Shown here: piece after piece, positions 25,929-35,512 of the stretch
How positions within the stretch are numbered: position 1 is the first letter of the stretch
Layout of the letters: each line of letters opens with the position of its first letter
Assembly (NCBI GenBank): GCA_002083405.1
Contig: LVWT01000012.1
Span: 87,125 to 151,124, forward strand
Direction of reading: 5' to 3'
DNA: 64,000 nucleotides
Source: Nitrospira sp. SG-bin2
GTDB taxonomy: Bacteria; Nitrospirota; Nitrospiria; Nitrospirales; Nitrospiraceae
Notes under the pieces: generated by a model
What the model saw: the letters and a program-made list of their open reading frames with translations, nothing else
Told to the model about the DNA's origin: nothing
Databases searched by the model: none
Position numbers and translations under genes: made by a program

Positions 25929-28046
25929 TTACCCGCCCGCTTGATCCTTCGCACCGCCTTCGGCCGGTGCCGGCATAGTTTCTTTTCGGCTCAGCCGGAT
26001 CTTGCCTTGCTTGTCGATCTCCAGCACCTTCACGAGGATCTGGTCCCCTTCGGCCACTTCGTCAGACACGGCCTTTACGCGATGGTGCGCCAGCTGCGAG
26101 ATATGAACCAATCCGTCCGTCCCCGGCAGCACTTCGACGAAAGCGCCGAAGTCCATGATCTTCCTGACCGTACCCATATAGACTTTGCCGATTTCGACTT
26201 CCTCAGTCAGACGGCCGATGATATCCTTGGCCTTCTGCAACGACACTTCATCGGCTGATGCAATCGTGACAATCCCGGTATCCTCGATGTTAATCTTGAC
26301 GCCGCAATCGGCCTGGATCCCGCGGATCGTTTTCCCGCCCTGGCCGATGATGTCCCGGATCTTGTCTTGCTTGACTTTCATCGTATATATACGCGGCGCA
26401 AACGGCGATAGATTCTCTCGCGCACCCGTGAGCGCTTTGGCCATATGGCTCAGAATATGGAGCCGGCCTGCACGCGCCTGCTCCAAGGCCTGCTGCATGA
26501 GTGCCATGGTGATGCCGCCGATCTTGATGTCCATCTGGAGGGCCGTGACGCCGTTCTTGGTCCCGCACACTTTGAAATCCATGTCGCCGAGATGGTCTTC
26601 CAATCCGAGAATATCGGACAGGATCATCACGCCGTTCCCTTCCTTGATCAATCCCATGGCAATACCGGCAACCGGTTCCTTGATCGGAACGCCCGCATCC
26701 ATCATTGCCAGCGTACCGCCGCAGACCGTGGCCATCGAGGATGAGCCGTTGGACTCCAGAATTTCCGAGACAATGCGAAGCGTGTACGGGAAGACGTCTT
26801 TGCCAGGAATAACCGGCTTCAATGCCCGTTCGGCCAATGCGCCATGCCCGACTTCCCGCCGGCCTGGTGACCTCAGCGGCCGCGCTTCACCGACGCTGAA
26901 GGGCGGGAAATTATAATGAAGCATGAAGGTCCGCATGTACTCGCCTTCCAACGCATCAATGCGCTGTTCGTCATCGGTGGTGCCCAGCGTCACCACGGCG
27001 AGACTCTGTGTTTCACCGCGCGTGAAGAGTGCCGATCCATGCGTGCGCGGCAGGACGCCCACTTCACAAGTGATCGGCCGGATGTCCGAAGGGCCTCGGC
27101 CGTCCGCACGAGAACCCTTTTCAAGAATCATGTTCCGGACTTCCGTGTACTCCAGTCCATGGAACACGATCTTGATGTGCCGTTCACTTGTGGGCGCTTC
27201 CGGATTCTTGAGTTTTTCGACTGCCTCCGCCAACACCTGATCCAACCGTTCCTGGCGCGCCGCTTTGTTGGGAATCATGATCGCAGCGCGAATAGGCTGC
27301 GCGACCATGTCTTTTACCTTCGCCGCGAGCGCCGGATCGATGGCTTCGACCTTTACCTCGCGCTTCTTGTTCCCGACTTTCTTGGCCAGTTCGGCAATTT
27401 GCGCAACGATCTTCTTGATCTCGGCATGCGCCAATTCAAGTGCCTGCAGCATCGTCGCTTCCGGCAATTCGTTGGCCCCCGCTTCGACCATCATGATGGC
27501 ATCGGCTGTGCCGGCCACGACCAGATTCAGCTCGCTTTTCTCCATGGTTTCGAGATCGGGGTTCACAACGAACTGCCCGTTCACCCGGCCGATCTTGACG
27601 CCGGCAACCGGCCCTTGAAACGGGATGTTCGAGATGGAAAGCGCGGCGGAGGCGGCCGTGATGCTGATGACGTCGGAGGACCCGGTCTTGTCGGCGGAGA
27701 GCACCGAGGCGATCACTTGGGTTTCAAAATAATACCCTTCGGGAAACAGAGGGCGAAGCGGACGATCGATCAGGCGGCTGGTGAGGACCTCCTTCTCCGA
27801 CGGCCGTCCTTCACGCTTGAAATACCCCCCGGGTATTTTCCCCGCAGCGTATGTTTTCTCCTGATAATCGACCGTGAGTGGAAGAAAGTCGATGCCCGGC
27901 TTGGCTGTCTGCGCAGCCACAGCGGTTGCCAAGATCACCGTATCTCCGTAGGAGGCCCAGATCGATCCGTCTGCTTGTTTGGCGACACGGCCGGTTTCCA
28001 GCCGTAGTATCCGGCCGGCTATCTCGATTTCAACTGTCTGTACCAT
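25929..28046 (-). CDS. pnp: Polyribonucleotide nucleotidyltransferase (PNPase)
   Basis: 705 residues, full length. Two RNase PH-like domains: one from the start (GSIWASYGDTVILATAVAA) and a second with SRADGRGPSDIRPI near residue 325 and the FPYTLRIVSEILESNGSSSM segment near 425. A KH domain (IGQGGKTIRGIQADCG near 572) and an S1 domain (GKVYMGTVRKIMDFGAFVEV near 630) follow. It degrades RNA 3' to 5' using phosphate. Upstream lies a large structured leader (28081-28202) that may be the site of autoregulation. Confidence 0.98.
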   Translation of the reverse strand: MVQTVEIEIAGRILRLETGRVAKQADGSIWASYGDTVILATAVAAQTAKPGIDFLPLTVDYQEKTYAAGKIPGGYFKREGRPSEKEVLTSRLIDRPLRPLFPEGYYFETQVIASVLSADKTGSSDVISITAASAALSISNIPFQGPVAGVKIGRVNGQFVVNPDLETMEKSELNLVVAGTADAIMMVEAGANELPEATMLQALELAHAEIKKIVAQIAELAKKVGNKKREVKVEAIDPALAAKVKDMVAQPIRAAIMIPNKAARQERLDQVLAEAVEKLKNPEAPTSERHIKIVFHGLEYTEVRNMILEKGSRADGRGPSDIRPITCEVGVLPRTHGSALFTRGETQSLAVVTLGTTDDEQRIDALEGEYMRTFMLHYNFPPFSVGEARPLRSPGRREVGHGALAERALKPVIPGKDVFPYTLRIVSEILESNGSSSMATVCGGTLAMMDAGVPIKEPVAGIAMGLIKEGNGVMILSDILGLEDHLGDMDFKVCGTKNGVTALQMDIKIGGITMALMQQALEQARAGRLHILSHMAKALTGARENLSPFAPRIYTMKVKQDKIRDIIGQGGKTIRGIQADCGVKINIEDTGIVTIASADEVSLQKAKDIIGRLTEEVEIGKVYMGTVRKIMDFGAFVEVLPGTDGLVHISQLAHHRVKAVSDEVAEGDQILVKVLEIDKQGKIRLSRKETMPAPAEGGAKDQAGG

Positions 28047-28080
28047 CTAGGGGTCTCCTCTGTTAGGTCCCACAGATGCC

Positions 28081-28202
28081 CACAGAGATAGGCTCACCAG
28101 GAAGGGTGACGCATGTGAGTGCTGAGTCATTCGCGATTCTAGAACAACTCATCATTCACCACTCACACCTGACAATCGTTTGTCAGTGAGCCTATGTCCG
28201 TG
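28081..28202 (-). promoter_or_regulatory. Branched RNA structure in the rpsO-pnp spacer (candidate RNase III/PNPase control element)
   Basis: The outer arms at 28081-28097 and 28186-28202 pair over 17 positions on the minus strand with one G-U pair and one C-C mismatch. Inside are a perfect hairpin CTGACA-6 bases-TGTCAG (28169-28186) and a GTGAGTG/CACTCAC pair (28115-28121 with 28160-28166). The element ends 35 bases before pnp. In E. coli the pnp leader has an RNase III-cut stem used for autoregulation; a similar role here is inference. Confidence 0.55.
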
Positions 28203-28263
28203 TTCACCTGTGCGACGTCCGTTTCATGCCGCCGCGGGCGGCGCCGGGCCGCGCGGATGCGGC

Positions 28264-28539
28264 CTACTTGCGGATACCGAGTCGATCGATAACAGCCCGA
28301 TACCGCGCCTCATCGACGCCACGAAGATAGTCCAGCAATCGCCGTCTCCGTCCCACCAGTTGTAGCAGGCCCCGACGGGAATGGTGGTCCTTCTTGTGCG
28401 TCTTAAAATGTTCCGTGAGATACGTGATGCGGTTGGTCAACACCGCAATCTGGACTTCCGGAGATCCGGAGTCCGTCTGGTGCTGCCGATATTCCTTGAT
28501 CAGTCCTGCCTTCGCTTCCTTGAGTAACGCCATGGTCAT
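28264..28539 (-). CDS. rpsO: 30S ribosomal protein S15
   Basis: 91 residues (ATG at 28539 with GAGGAG upstream; ATG at 28533 would give the usual 89 residues). Typical S15: GSPEVQIAVLTNRITYLTEH, then HKKDHHSRRGLLQLVGRRRR and LDYLRGVDEARYRAVIDRLG. It binds 16S rRNA early in assembly. The classic rpsO-pnp order is kept. A GC-rich hairpin without a T run lies directly after the stop codon. Confidence 0.98.
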   Translation of the reverse strand: MTMALLKEAKAGLIKEYRQHQTDSGSPEVQIAVLTNRITYLTEHFKTHKKDHHSRRGLLQLVGRRRRLLDYLRGVDEARYRAVIDRLGIRK

Positions 28540-28554
28540 GCTCCTCTTTCTGAT

Positions 28555-29511
28555 TCAATCCAACGACTCAATCTCCGTCAATACTTTGCGAATCTTGATC
28601 GGCCCCGCCGTGCGCGCATCATGGATGCCGATCGCAAGCAACCGCCCCGCCTGATTCTGCAACCGGACAGAAACCGGCTCGGTGGAGGCTGGCAACCGCT
28701 CCATCCCGGCGGGAGACACCGCACCGCCATGCAACGCCAATCGGACCTGATCTTCGGTCAGCGCAAGAACCGGCAATTGGTCCAGCACATGATCCAACCC
28801 GATTAGGTGCCGCTGCAATGTCCCGATCGCCGCTTGTGCTTCGGCCTGAGCCACGGTCAATGCGTGATCAATCGACAACGGCCCTACACGACGGCGTTCG
28901 AGCGCATAGAGATGTCCGCCGACGCCCAGTGCCTGTCCGATGTCGGCGCACAAGGTTCGGATGTAGGTGCCCTTTGAGCAGACGACATTCAAGGTCACAT
29001 CCCGACCCTCGACAGCAAGAATGTCCAGCGCATGAATGACGATCGTCCGCTCCGCCCGGTCAACAGTCTCACCAGCCCTCGCCGCCTTGTAGAGCGGTCT
29101 CCCGCCCACCTTGACCGCTGAATACATCGGCGGCATCTGCCGCTGAGGGCCACGAAATCTGGCAATCGCTTCACAAAGCGCCTCTTCACGGACCGCACTC
29201 GGATCAATGCGCGCAAGGACTTTACCTGTAGCGTCCTGTGTGTCGGTGGTTTCACCAAGGCGCAGAATCGCGCGATACTCCTTATCCCAATCGACCAAAT
29301 ACTCCGAGACCCGCGTGGCACGCCCCACCAACACCGGCAGGACTCCGGTCGCCGCCGGATCGAGCGTGCCTGCATGTCCGACTTTAACCCTTCCCAATAC
29401 TGCGCGTATCTTTGCCACGATATCGTGAGATGTCCAGCCGGCTTCCTTGTTGATCACAAGGACTCCGTCGGCAACTGTGCTCGTCGAACTCATGTGCGTG
29501 GCAATGCTCAT
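28555..29511 (-). CDS. truB: tRNA pseudouridine(55) synthase TruB
   Basis: 318 residues from ATG at 29511, 4 bases after the rbfA stop; a second Met (MSSTSTVADG) six codons later is possible. Catalytic Asp is in KVGHAGTLDPAATGVL near residue 40. Conserved GWTSHDIVAK before it and the CSKGTYIRTLCADIG block near 175 match TruB, with a C-terminal PUA-like part. It makes pseudouridine 55 in the T loop of tRNAs, including the tRNA-Pro of this window. Confidence 0.97.
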   Translation of the reverse strand: MSIATHMSSTSTVADGVLVINKEAGWTSHDIVAKIRAVLGRVKVGHAGTLDPAATGVLPVLVGRATRVSEYLVDWDKEYRAILRLGETTDTQDATGKVLARIDPSAVREEALCEAIARFRGPQRQMPPMYSAVKVGGRPLYKAARAGETVDRAERTIVIHALDILAVEGRDVTLNVVCSKGTYIRTLCADIGQALGVGGHLYALERRRVGPLSIDHALTVAQAEAQAAIGTLQRHLIGLDHVLDQLPVLALTEDQVRLALHGGAVSPAGMERLPASTEPVSVRLQNQAGRLLAIGIHDARTAGPIKIRKVLTEIESLD

Positions 29512-29515
29512 CGAC

Positions 29516-29917
29516 TTAGGATCCCGATGTCGTTCGATCTGGGCTCTCCGGCAGCGGCGGCGCACTGTCCCCATGTAATCCGTCCAATAGCCGCATAATC
29601 CGATCGCCACGCTGACCGCTGACATCTTTCTTGAAGATCACTTCCGGAAGATATCGCAGCGTCAGGCGCCGGCCCAATTCGGCCCGCACGAATCCGCTGG
29701 CCTTTGACAACCCGGCAAAGGTATCGCGCTCGGCCTGTTCCGTTTCCATCGTTGTGACGAAGACGTGGGCGATTCTCAGATCTGCCGTCAATTCGACGCC
29801 GGTCACCGTAACAGACTGCACCCGCGGATCTTTGATTTTTCGCATCAAGATATCCGCAACTTCCATCCGGATCTGATCGGCAACCCGATCCGCCCGTTTG
29901 TAGGTGGTCTTGGACAT
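29516..29917 (-). CDS. rbfA: Ribosome-binding factor A
   Basis: 133 residues with the KH-like RbfA domain: YKRADRVADQIRMEVADIL at the start, KDPRVQSVTVTGVELTADLR near 30 and the RRLTLRYLPEVIFKKD block near 83. The last 20 residues are Pro/Ser-rich. RbfA assists late 30S maturation and cold adaptation. It lies in its usual place between infB/ylxP and truB. Confidence 0.97.
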   Translation of the reverse strand: MSKTTYKRADRVADQIRMEVADILMRKIKDPRVQSVTVTGVELTADLRIAHVFVTTMETEQAERDTFAGLSKASGFVRAELGRRLTLRYLPEVIFKKDVSGQRGDRIMRLLDGLHGDSAPPLPESPDRTTSGS

Positions 29918-29972
29918 TGTGCGCTGATCTGCCGCTCCATCTTAATGACTGACGGCACGTATCAAGCTGCCG

Positions 29973-30254
29973 TTATAACAATTCGAGTTTGGTTCGGACA
30001 ACCTCGACTGCAGGCATGCCCTTGATGACATTCAGGGCCTGCTCAAGCACCTGGTTGACGTAGCCGCCTTCATTCGCCACACAGGCCATGCCCAAGACCG
30101 CCTTCTGCCAGAGATCCTGTCCATCCACTTCGGCGACCGACAGATTGAATTTTCCGTGCAGCCGATCTTTCAAACTATGGAGCACTTGCCGTTTATCTTT
30201 GAGCGACTGACTCTCCGAAATAAACAGCTCGACGGTACAAAGTCCGACGACCAT
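29973..30254 (-). CDS. ylxP: YlxP/DUF503-family protein
   Basis: 93 residues. DUF503 features: a ferredoxin-like fold beginning VVGLCTVELFISESQSLKDK, KFNLSVAEVDGQDLWQKAVL near 35 and a final strand with VEVVRTKLELL. The family sits between infB and rbfA in many bacteria and is linked to ribosome assembly, without an agreed activity. It lies 18 bases after infB in the same transcript. Confidence 0.93.
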   Translation of the reverse strand: MVVGLCTVELFISESQSLKDKRQVLHSLKDRLHGKFNLSVAEVDGQDLWQKAVLGMACVANEGGYVNQVLEQALNVIKGMPAVEVVRTKLELL

Positions 30255-30272
30255 ATCAACTACCGTGCAGGC

Positions 30273-32843
30273 TCAGAGCTTGGCCGCAATTTTGTCGATG
30301 GCATAGGCCTCGATGATGTCGCCGACCTTCACATCATTGAAATTCTCAACGCTCAAGCCGCATTCGTAGCCCTGCTGTACTTCTCGGACATCGTCCTTGA
30401 AACGCCGCAACGATCCCAGCTTCCCCTGGTAGACAACGACGCTGTCTCTGATCACGCGCACCCCGGCGCTCGCGCGTGAAATCGTCCCGTCGACGACATA
30501 GGAACCGGCCACAGTCCCGGCCTTGGGAATCGTGAACACCTGGCGTACTTCGGCACGCCCCAACATGCGTTCCTTGAGGGTCGGTTCAAGCAAGCCTTCC
30601 ATCGCAGCTTTGATATCGGCAATGGCATCGTAAATGATGGTGTACAGCCGGATGTCGACGCCTTGCTGTTCCGCCAACGACGCGGCCTTCGGTTCCGGCC
30701 TGACATTGAAACCGATAATAATAGCGCGAGAAGCGGCGGCCAGCAGCACATCGGACTCCATCACCCCGCCCACACCGTTATGGATGACGCGCAACTTGAC
30801 GGCCTCAGTCGACAGCTTCTCCACTGACCCGGCCAAGGCCTCGGACGATCCCTGGACATCCGTCTTGATGACAATGGCCAGCTCCTTGACCGATCCTTCC
30901 TGAATCTTTGCGAACAGGTCGTCGAGCGATACTTTGGCAGGACCGCCCAGCTCGGCGGCTCGCCGTTTTTGGGCGCGCTCCTCGGCAATCTCTCTGGCAA
31001 CCCGTTCATCCGAAACCACCTGAAACACATCCCCGGCCGACGGAACTCCCGGAAGCCCAATGACTTCGACGGGAATGGAAGGACCGGCTTGCTGCGCCTT
31101 CACCCCTCGATCGTCGATCAGTGCCCTGACGCGCCCGCTGAATGTTCCAACCACGTAGACATCACCCACTTTGAGCGTGCCGCTCTGCACCAACACAGTT
31201 GCCACCGGACCGCGGCCGCGTTCGATCTTCGCTTCGATAACCGTGCCCTTGGCCTGCCGATGGGGGTCAGCCTTCAGCTCGAGCACCTCAGACTGAAGCA
31301 GGATCATTTCAAGCAATGTATCGAGCCCGGTCTTCTTCTTGGCGGACACCTCCACCATGATGGTGTCACCACCCCAGGCTTCCGAAATCAGTCCGTGCTC
31401 AGAGAGCGCATTTCTTACGCGGTCAGGGTTCGCTTCCGGCTTGTCGATCTTGTTCATCGCCACGATCAATTGAACCCCGGCCGCCTTCGCATGGTGAATC
31501 GCTTCGATCGTCTGCGGCATGACTCCGTCATCCGCGGCCACGACCAAAATGACGATGTCGGTGACCTTCGCGCCACGCGCGCGCATCGAGGTAAAGGCCT
31601 CATGGCCTGGGGTATCCAGAAACGTCACCAGCTTGCCGCGCACCGGCACCGTATACGCGCCGATATGCTGCGTGATCCCGCCGGCTTCCCCTTCGGCCAC
31701 TTTCGTCTGCCGGATCGCATCCAGCAACGACGTCTTCCCATGATCGACATGTCCCATGATGGTGACAACGGGAGGACGAGGCTCAAGCCGTTCCTCGCCC
31801 CCGGTTTCAACCACGTCTTGCAACAATTCCTCACCGGCCTTTTCCACGGCCACTTCGAGTTTCACGCCGCTCTCCTCAGCGATCATCGATGCGGCGTCCA
31901 GATTCATCGGCTGATTGAAGGTGAGCATCTGCCCCATTTCCATCAGCTTGCGCACGATATCGGCCGGTCTCTGACCGATCAATTCGGCAAATTCCTTGAC
32001 GCTGGTACCGGGAGTCAGCTTGACGCTTTTTTTACGCGGCTTGGTGATCTCGCTCGGAGGGCTGTGATGCAGGTGCTTCGATCGGTCGTCGCGCCGGTGA
32101 ACGGGAATGGCGCGGAGATCTTGCCAACGTGCGGCATCCTCTCGGAACTTGACGTCCTGCTGCTCGTCTTTGGGCCGTCCCGGCTTTCGTGCCTTCTTGA
32201 GCTTGTCTCGCTGCGCCTCGGCCTCGATGGCTTCGAAGGCCATACTTTTTTTCTTGGCCGCCACCGCCTCGACCGTTGCTGCTGCACTCGGCGGCGCCGC
32301 CGCTGCAGGCTTGACAGGCACCACTTCCTGCACCGGCACAATGGGAGGAGCTGGCGTCCATAGGACCGGCCCGCTCGGCGCCGCCGCTTCCACCGGGTGG
32401 ATGCTTTCGGTTTCTACCGCGATTGGCGGCTCCGGAGAAACTGCCGATGGAGACACGTCCGTCGGAGTGACGAGACCGGAGTCAACTTCGACGGTCTGTG
32501 CGGGAGAGAGCACCTCGTTTGGTTCATCTTCTTTTTTCCGCTTGATCAGAATACGCCGCTTATCCGGCTTGGCCGGCTGCTCGACAACCTGACTCTTCAC
32601 AGCCCCTGCCTTGACATGATGCACATCATGAGCGGTTTTTATCCCCTGTGGCGTCGACACTTCGCCGGCTTTTCCTCCGCCCTTGGCGCTCGGAGTAAAT
32701 TTGTCCAATACTTTTTGAGCGATGTCATCGTCCAGCGCACTGCTATGCGAGGCGACGGACACACCCATCTTCTTCAATTCGGACAGGAGCGTCTTGTTCT
32801 CCAGCCCCAGCTTCTTGGCAAGTTCGTAGACACGCATACTCAT
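30273..32843 (-). CDS. infB: Translation initiation factor IF-2
   Basis: 856 residues. N-terminal IF2_N domain RVYELAKKLGLENKTLL, then a long Pro/Ala/Lys-rich linker (about 70-270). A second IF2_N-like part precedes the GTPase: G1 GHVDHGKTSLLDAI near 363, G3 DTPGHEAF, G4 NKID near 463. Domains II-IV follow to the end. It brings initiator tRNA to the 30S subunit. Two start codons, 32843 and 32837, lie six bases apart. Confidence 0.98.
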   Translation of the reverse strand: MSMRVYELAKKLGLENKTLLSELKKMGVSVASHSSALDDDIAQKVLDKFTPSAKGGGKAGEVSTPQGIKTAHDVHHVKAGAVKSQVVEQPAKPDKRRILIKRKKEDEPNEVLSPAQTVEVDSGLVTPTDVSPSAVSPEPPIAVETESIHPVEAAAPSGPVLWTPAPPIVPVQEVVPVKPAAAAPPSAAATVEAVAAKKKSMAFEAIEAEAQRDKLKKARKPGRPKDEQQDVKFREDAARWQDLRAIPVHRRDDRSKHLHHSPPSEITKPRKKSVKLTPGTSVKEFAELIGQRPADIVRKLMEMGQMLTFNQPMNLDAASMIAEESGVKLEVAVEKAGEELLQDVVETGGEERLEPRPPVVTIMGHVDHGKTSLLDAIRQTKVAEGEAGGITQHIGAYTVPVRGKLVTFLDTPGHEAFTSMRARGAKVTDIVILVVAADDGVMPQTIEAIHHAKAAGVQLIVAMNKIDKPEANPDRVRNALSEHGLISEAWGGDTIMVEVSAKKKTGLDTLLEMILLQSEVLELKADPHRQAKGTVIEAKIERGRGPVATVLVQSGTLKVGDVYVVGTFSGRVRALIDDRGVKAQQAGPSIPVEVIGLPGVPSAGDVFQVVSDERVAREIAEERAQKRRAAELGGPAKVSLDDLFAKIQEGSVKELAIVIKTDVQGSSEALAGSVEKLSTEAVKLRVIHNGVGGVMESDVLLAAASRAIIIGFNVRPEPKAASLAEQQGVDIRLYTIIYDAIADIKAAMEGLLEPTLKERMLGRAEVRQVFTIPKAGTVAGSYVVDGTISRASAGVRVIRDSVVVYQGKLGSLRRFKDDVREVQQGYECGLSVENFNDVKVGDIIEAYAIDKIAAKL

Positions 32844-32860
32844 CGGACCGCCCCCGTCTC

Positions 32861-34018
32861 CTAGCTGCTTGCCGTTTCGCCAGCCTCGGCTCTGGCAGCC
32901 TGCCGAGCCTCTTCTTGCAACCGCTGGGCTTCGGCTTCTTCCGCGAGAGCCGCCTTGATTTCCTTATCCCGCTCGACTTTTTCTTTTTCGTACTCGGTCG
33001 CGCTGATGATATCGATTTTCCAGCCGGTCAGCCGCGCCGCCAGCCGTACATTCTGACCGTTCTTGCCGATGGCCAACGACAACTGGGAGTCGGCCGCGAC
33101 AACAAGGGCCGACTTCTTTTCTTCGTCGATGCCGACTTTTTCGATCGTCGCCGGATTCAGGGCTTCAGCAATGAATACGCGAGGATCCTGGGTCCAGGTA
33201 ATGATGTCGATTTTCTCGCCTCGCAATTCACGGACGACTGCCTGCACACGCGATCCCTTGATCCCCACACAGGCGCCGACCGGATCCACGGCCTTTTCCC
33301 GCGAGGTGACTGCGATCTTCGTACGGTCGCCCGGTTCCCGGACAACCGACTTGATCTCGATGATCTTTTCCATGATCTCCGGCACTTCGAGCTCGAAGAG
33401 CTTTGCTACAAATTGCGGATGGCTGCGGGAGAGAATGACTTGCACATCCTTTGGCGTACGACGAACCTCCAGCAGCATGGCCTTGACCCGATCGCCGCGG
33501 CGATAGGTTTCCCGCGGGATCTGTTCCTGAATGGGGAGAATCGCTTCCGTCTTTCCGAGGTCGACCAGATAATTCCGCCGTTCCATGCCGAGGATGATGC
33601 CGTTCACCAAATCTCCCTGGCGCGTCGAATACTCCTTTTGAACCGCCTCCCACTCCGCCTCACGAACCTTTTGGAAGATAACCTGCTTGGCCGTCTGCGC
33701 CGCAATCCGCCCCAGTTCATTCATCTCAATCAACGACCCGATTTCGTCGCCAACCTCCGCCTCACTATCGTATTGGCGGGCCTCCTGCAATGATATCTCC
33801 GCTTTGGGATTGCTGACCTGATCGACGATGATCTTCTTGGAGACGACAGAAATTTCGCCGGTTTTTGGATCGATTTCGACTTGAATGTTTTCAGCTTGGC
33901 CGAAACGCTTCTTGGCCGCTGTCTGCAAGGCGGACTCGATGGCCCCGATTACCCGTGCCTTGTCGATCCCCTTTTGGCGTCCGATTTCGTCGATTACTGA
34001 GATAAGCTCACGGTTCAT
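32861..34018 (-). CDS. nusA: Transcription termination/antitermination factor NusA
   Basis: 385 residues. N-terminal RNA-polymerase-binding domain (ELISVIDEIGRQKGIDKARV), S1 domain near 135-200 and two KH domains (SREKAVDPVGACVGIKGSRV near 238; LAIGKNGQNVRLAARLTG near 315). There are no C-terminal acidic repeats like those of gammaproteobacteria; the tail is a short charged coil. Acts in pausing, termination and antitermination. It lies 18 bases before infB. Confidence 0.97.
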   Translation of the reverse strand: MNRELISVIDEIGRQKGIDKARVIGAIESALQTAAKKRFGQAENIQVEIDPKTGEISVVSKKIIVDQVSNPKAEISLQEARQYDSEAEVGDEIGSLIEMNELGRIAAQTAKQVIFQKVREAEWEAVQKEYSTRQGDLVNGIILGMERRNYLVDLGKTEAILPIQEQIPRETYRRGDRVKAMLLEVRRTPKDVQVILSRSHPQFVAKLFELEVPEIMEKIIEIKSVVREPGDRTKIAVTSREKAVDPVGACVGIKGSRVQAVVRELRGEKIDIITWTQDPRVFIAEALNPATIEKVGIDEEKKSALVVAADSQLSLAIGKNGQNVRLAARLTGWKIDIISATEYEKEKVERDKEIKAALAEEAEAQRLQEEARQAARAEAGETASS

Positions 34019-34069
34019 GCGTCACACTCCTGGATCCGATTACCTGCACACACCGGGCTGCTCTTCCGT

Positions 34070-34561
34070 CTAAATTTTCACAAGCAGCCTGGCATCGGCG
34101 ATCTGTTCCTGTTCCACCCTCAACGTCTGTGGCGCAGCCGCCCCTATTGACACGGTCAACGACACTGCCTGTTCATCCGCCTCCACCAACCGTCCAATCA
34201 CACGCCACTGGCCGTTCAGCGGATGCCGCAGCTTGAGACTGACTTCTTTGCCGATCGCTCGCTGATAGTCTTGAAGGCGCTTGAAGGGCCGATCGAGACC
34301 CGGCGAAGACACTTCCAGTGTGTATGCGTGCGGGAAAGGATCGGCCACATCCAATGCCGGTCCCAGCGCCTTATGCGCCTGTTCGCAGTCGGTAACCGTA
34401 ACACCGCCCGGCTTATCGATCAGAACGCGGACAACGGAGCGAGGCCCCTGCCCCACGCACACCACTTCGACCAACTCAAGTCCAAGCGCCCAGAGGATCG
34501 GCAAAATAACTTCCTGCACCCGGTCGACGACCGACTGCGCGCCGCGCTTCTGTGTGCTCAA
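34070..34561 (-). CDS. rimP: Ribosome maturation factor RimP
   Basis: 163 residues. The start appears to be TTG at 34561 (LSTQKRGAQSVVDRV); its Shine-Dalgarno-like GAAGAGGG lies very close, so the exact start is uncertain. Conserved: LGLELVEVVCVGQGPRSVVR near 28, VDIDK-like RVLIDKPGG and VSSPGLDRPFKRLQDY near 88. It assists 30S assembly and opens the rimP-nusA-infB-ylxP-rbfA-truB-rpsO-pnp operon. Confidence 0.94.
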   Translation of the reverse strand: MSTQKRGAQSVVDRVQEVILPILWALGLELVEVVCVGQGPRSVVRVLIDKPGGVTVTDCEQAHKALGPALDVADPFPHAYTLEVSSPGLDRPFKRLQDYQRAIGKEVSLKLRHPLNGQWRVIGRLVEADEQAVSLTVSIGAAAPQTLRVEQEQIADARLLVKI

Positions 34562-34596
34562 CCCTCTTCCCCTGACCAGACCGATATCAGCTCAAA

Positions 34597-34621
34597 CAAA
34601 AAAGTGGGCCTGAGCCCACTT
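34597..34621 (-). terminator. Rho-independent terminator of the aminotransferase IV operon
   Basis: Minus strand: AAGTGGGC, loop TCAG, GCCCACTT followed by more T (six T in a row including stem end). It ends transcripts of the unit beginning near 36.2 or 36.8 kb and insulates it from rimP. Confidence 0.85.
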
Positions 34622-34667
34622 CCAGCGGCAGCACAATACCACGCACCCCACGGCAAAGCAAGGGGCG

Positions 34668-35507
34668 CTACCCCGTCAAGATCGACCAACGGGCGGCAAG
34701 GGTTTTGGTGATCGGGCCGGGCCGACCGGACCCGATCGTTCGTCCATCGATCCGGACAACACCCAACACCTCAAGTGTCGTCCCGGTCAAAAATACTTCG
34801 TCCGCCGCATAGAGAGACTCCACTGAGAGAAACCGTTCCTCAACCGGGATATCCTCCTTCCCGGCCAATCCCAGCAAAACCGTCCGCGTGACGCCGGAAA
34901 GAATTCGCGGACCCTCCGGTGCCGTGATGATCGTTCCGGATTGCACCGCTGCGACATTGCTCAGCGAGCCTTCCGTGACCAGCCCATCCTTCACGAGGAT
35001 TGCTTCGAAGACGCCGGCCCTTTTCGCCTCTTCACGGGCCAGCACATTGCCGAGCAAATTGAGGCTCTTGATATCGCACCGGCCCCATCGAAGATCCTCA
35101 CAGGTGCACGCACTGACGCCATCCTGGCGTATCTGCAAACTCAGTGGATGGAGTTCCCGAATCGTCATGACCACGGTCGGTGGGATCTCAGGCGGAAACG
35201 CATGGTCGCGGGGAGCCGTCCCTCTCGTAATCTGGATATAGACCTTCGCCTCCTGGTATCCGGCCTGGCCGAGCCCCTGGTGAATCCACTGTGTCCACTG
35301 CGCCTTCGAATAGGGCTGTGAGAGACTCAGTTGTTGTGCGCTTCGATTGAGACGGTTCAGGTGCGCGGCAATCTCAAACGGCGCACCCCGGTAGGTCCTG
35401 ATCACTTCGTAGACGCCGTCCCCGAATTGGAACCCTCGGTCGTCGATAGAAATCGTCGCATCTTTCCATGGCAGAAAACGGCCGTTCACGAATGCAATAT
35501 CCGGCAT
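34668..35507 (-). CDS. Class IV aminotransferase, D-amino-acid transaminase-like
   Basis: 279 residues, fold type IV PLP enzyme. The start PDIAFVNGRFLPWKDATISI and DRGFQFGDGVYEVIRTYRG are typical of D-alanine aminotransferase; the PLP lysine lies in RCDIKSLNLLGNVLAREEAK near residue 146, and GLVTEGSLSNVAAV near 176. D-alanine transaminase and branched-chain transaminase (IlvE) share this fold; the DRGFQFGDGVYEV form favours Dat. It makes D-amino acids for peptidoglycan or interconverts 2-oxo acids. It lies 5 bases after the chagasin-like gene. Confidence 0.85.
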   Translation of the reverse strand: MPDIAFVNGRFLPWKDATISIDDRGFQFGDGVYEVIRTYRGAPFEIAAHLNRLNRSAQQLSLSQPYSKAQWTQWIHQGLGQAGYQEAKVYIQITRGTAPRDHAFPPEIPPTVVMTIRELHPLSLQIRQDGVSACTCEDLRWGRCDIKSLNLLGNVLAREEAKRAGVFEAILVKDGLVTEGSLSNVAAVQSGTIITAPEGPRILSGVTRTVLLGLAGKEDIPVEERFLSVESLYAADEVFLTGTTLEVLGVVRIDGRTIGSGRPGPITKTLAARWSILTG

Positions 35508-35512
35508 ATTGG

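Noticed and set aside
30969..32363. Plus-strand frame of 464 codons inside infB
   Set aside because: Antisense shadow in G+C-rich coding sequence; infB has all its domains on the minus strand.
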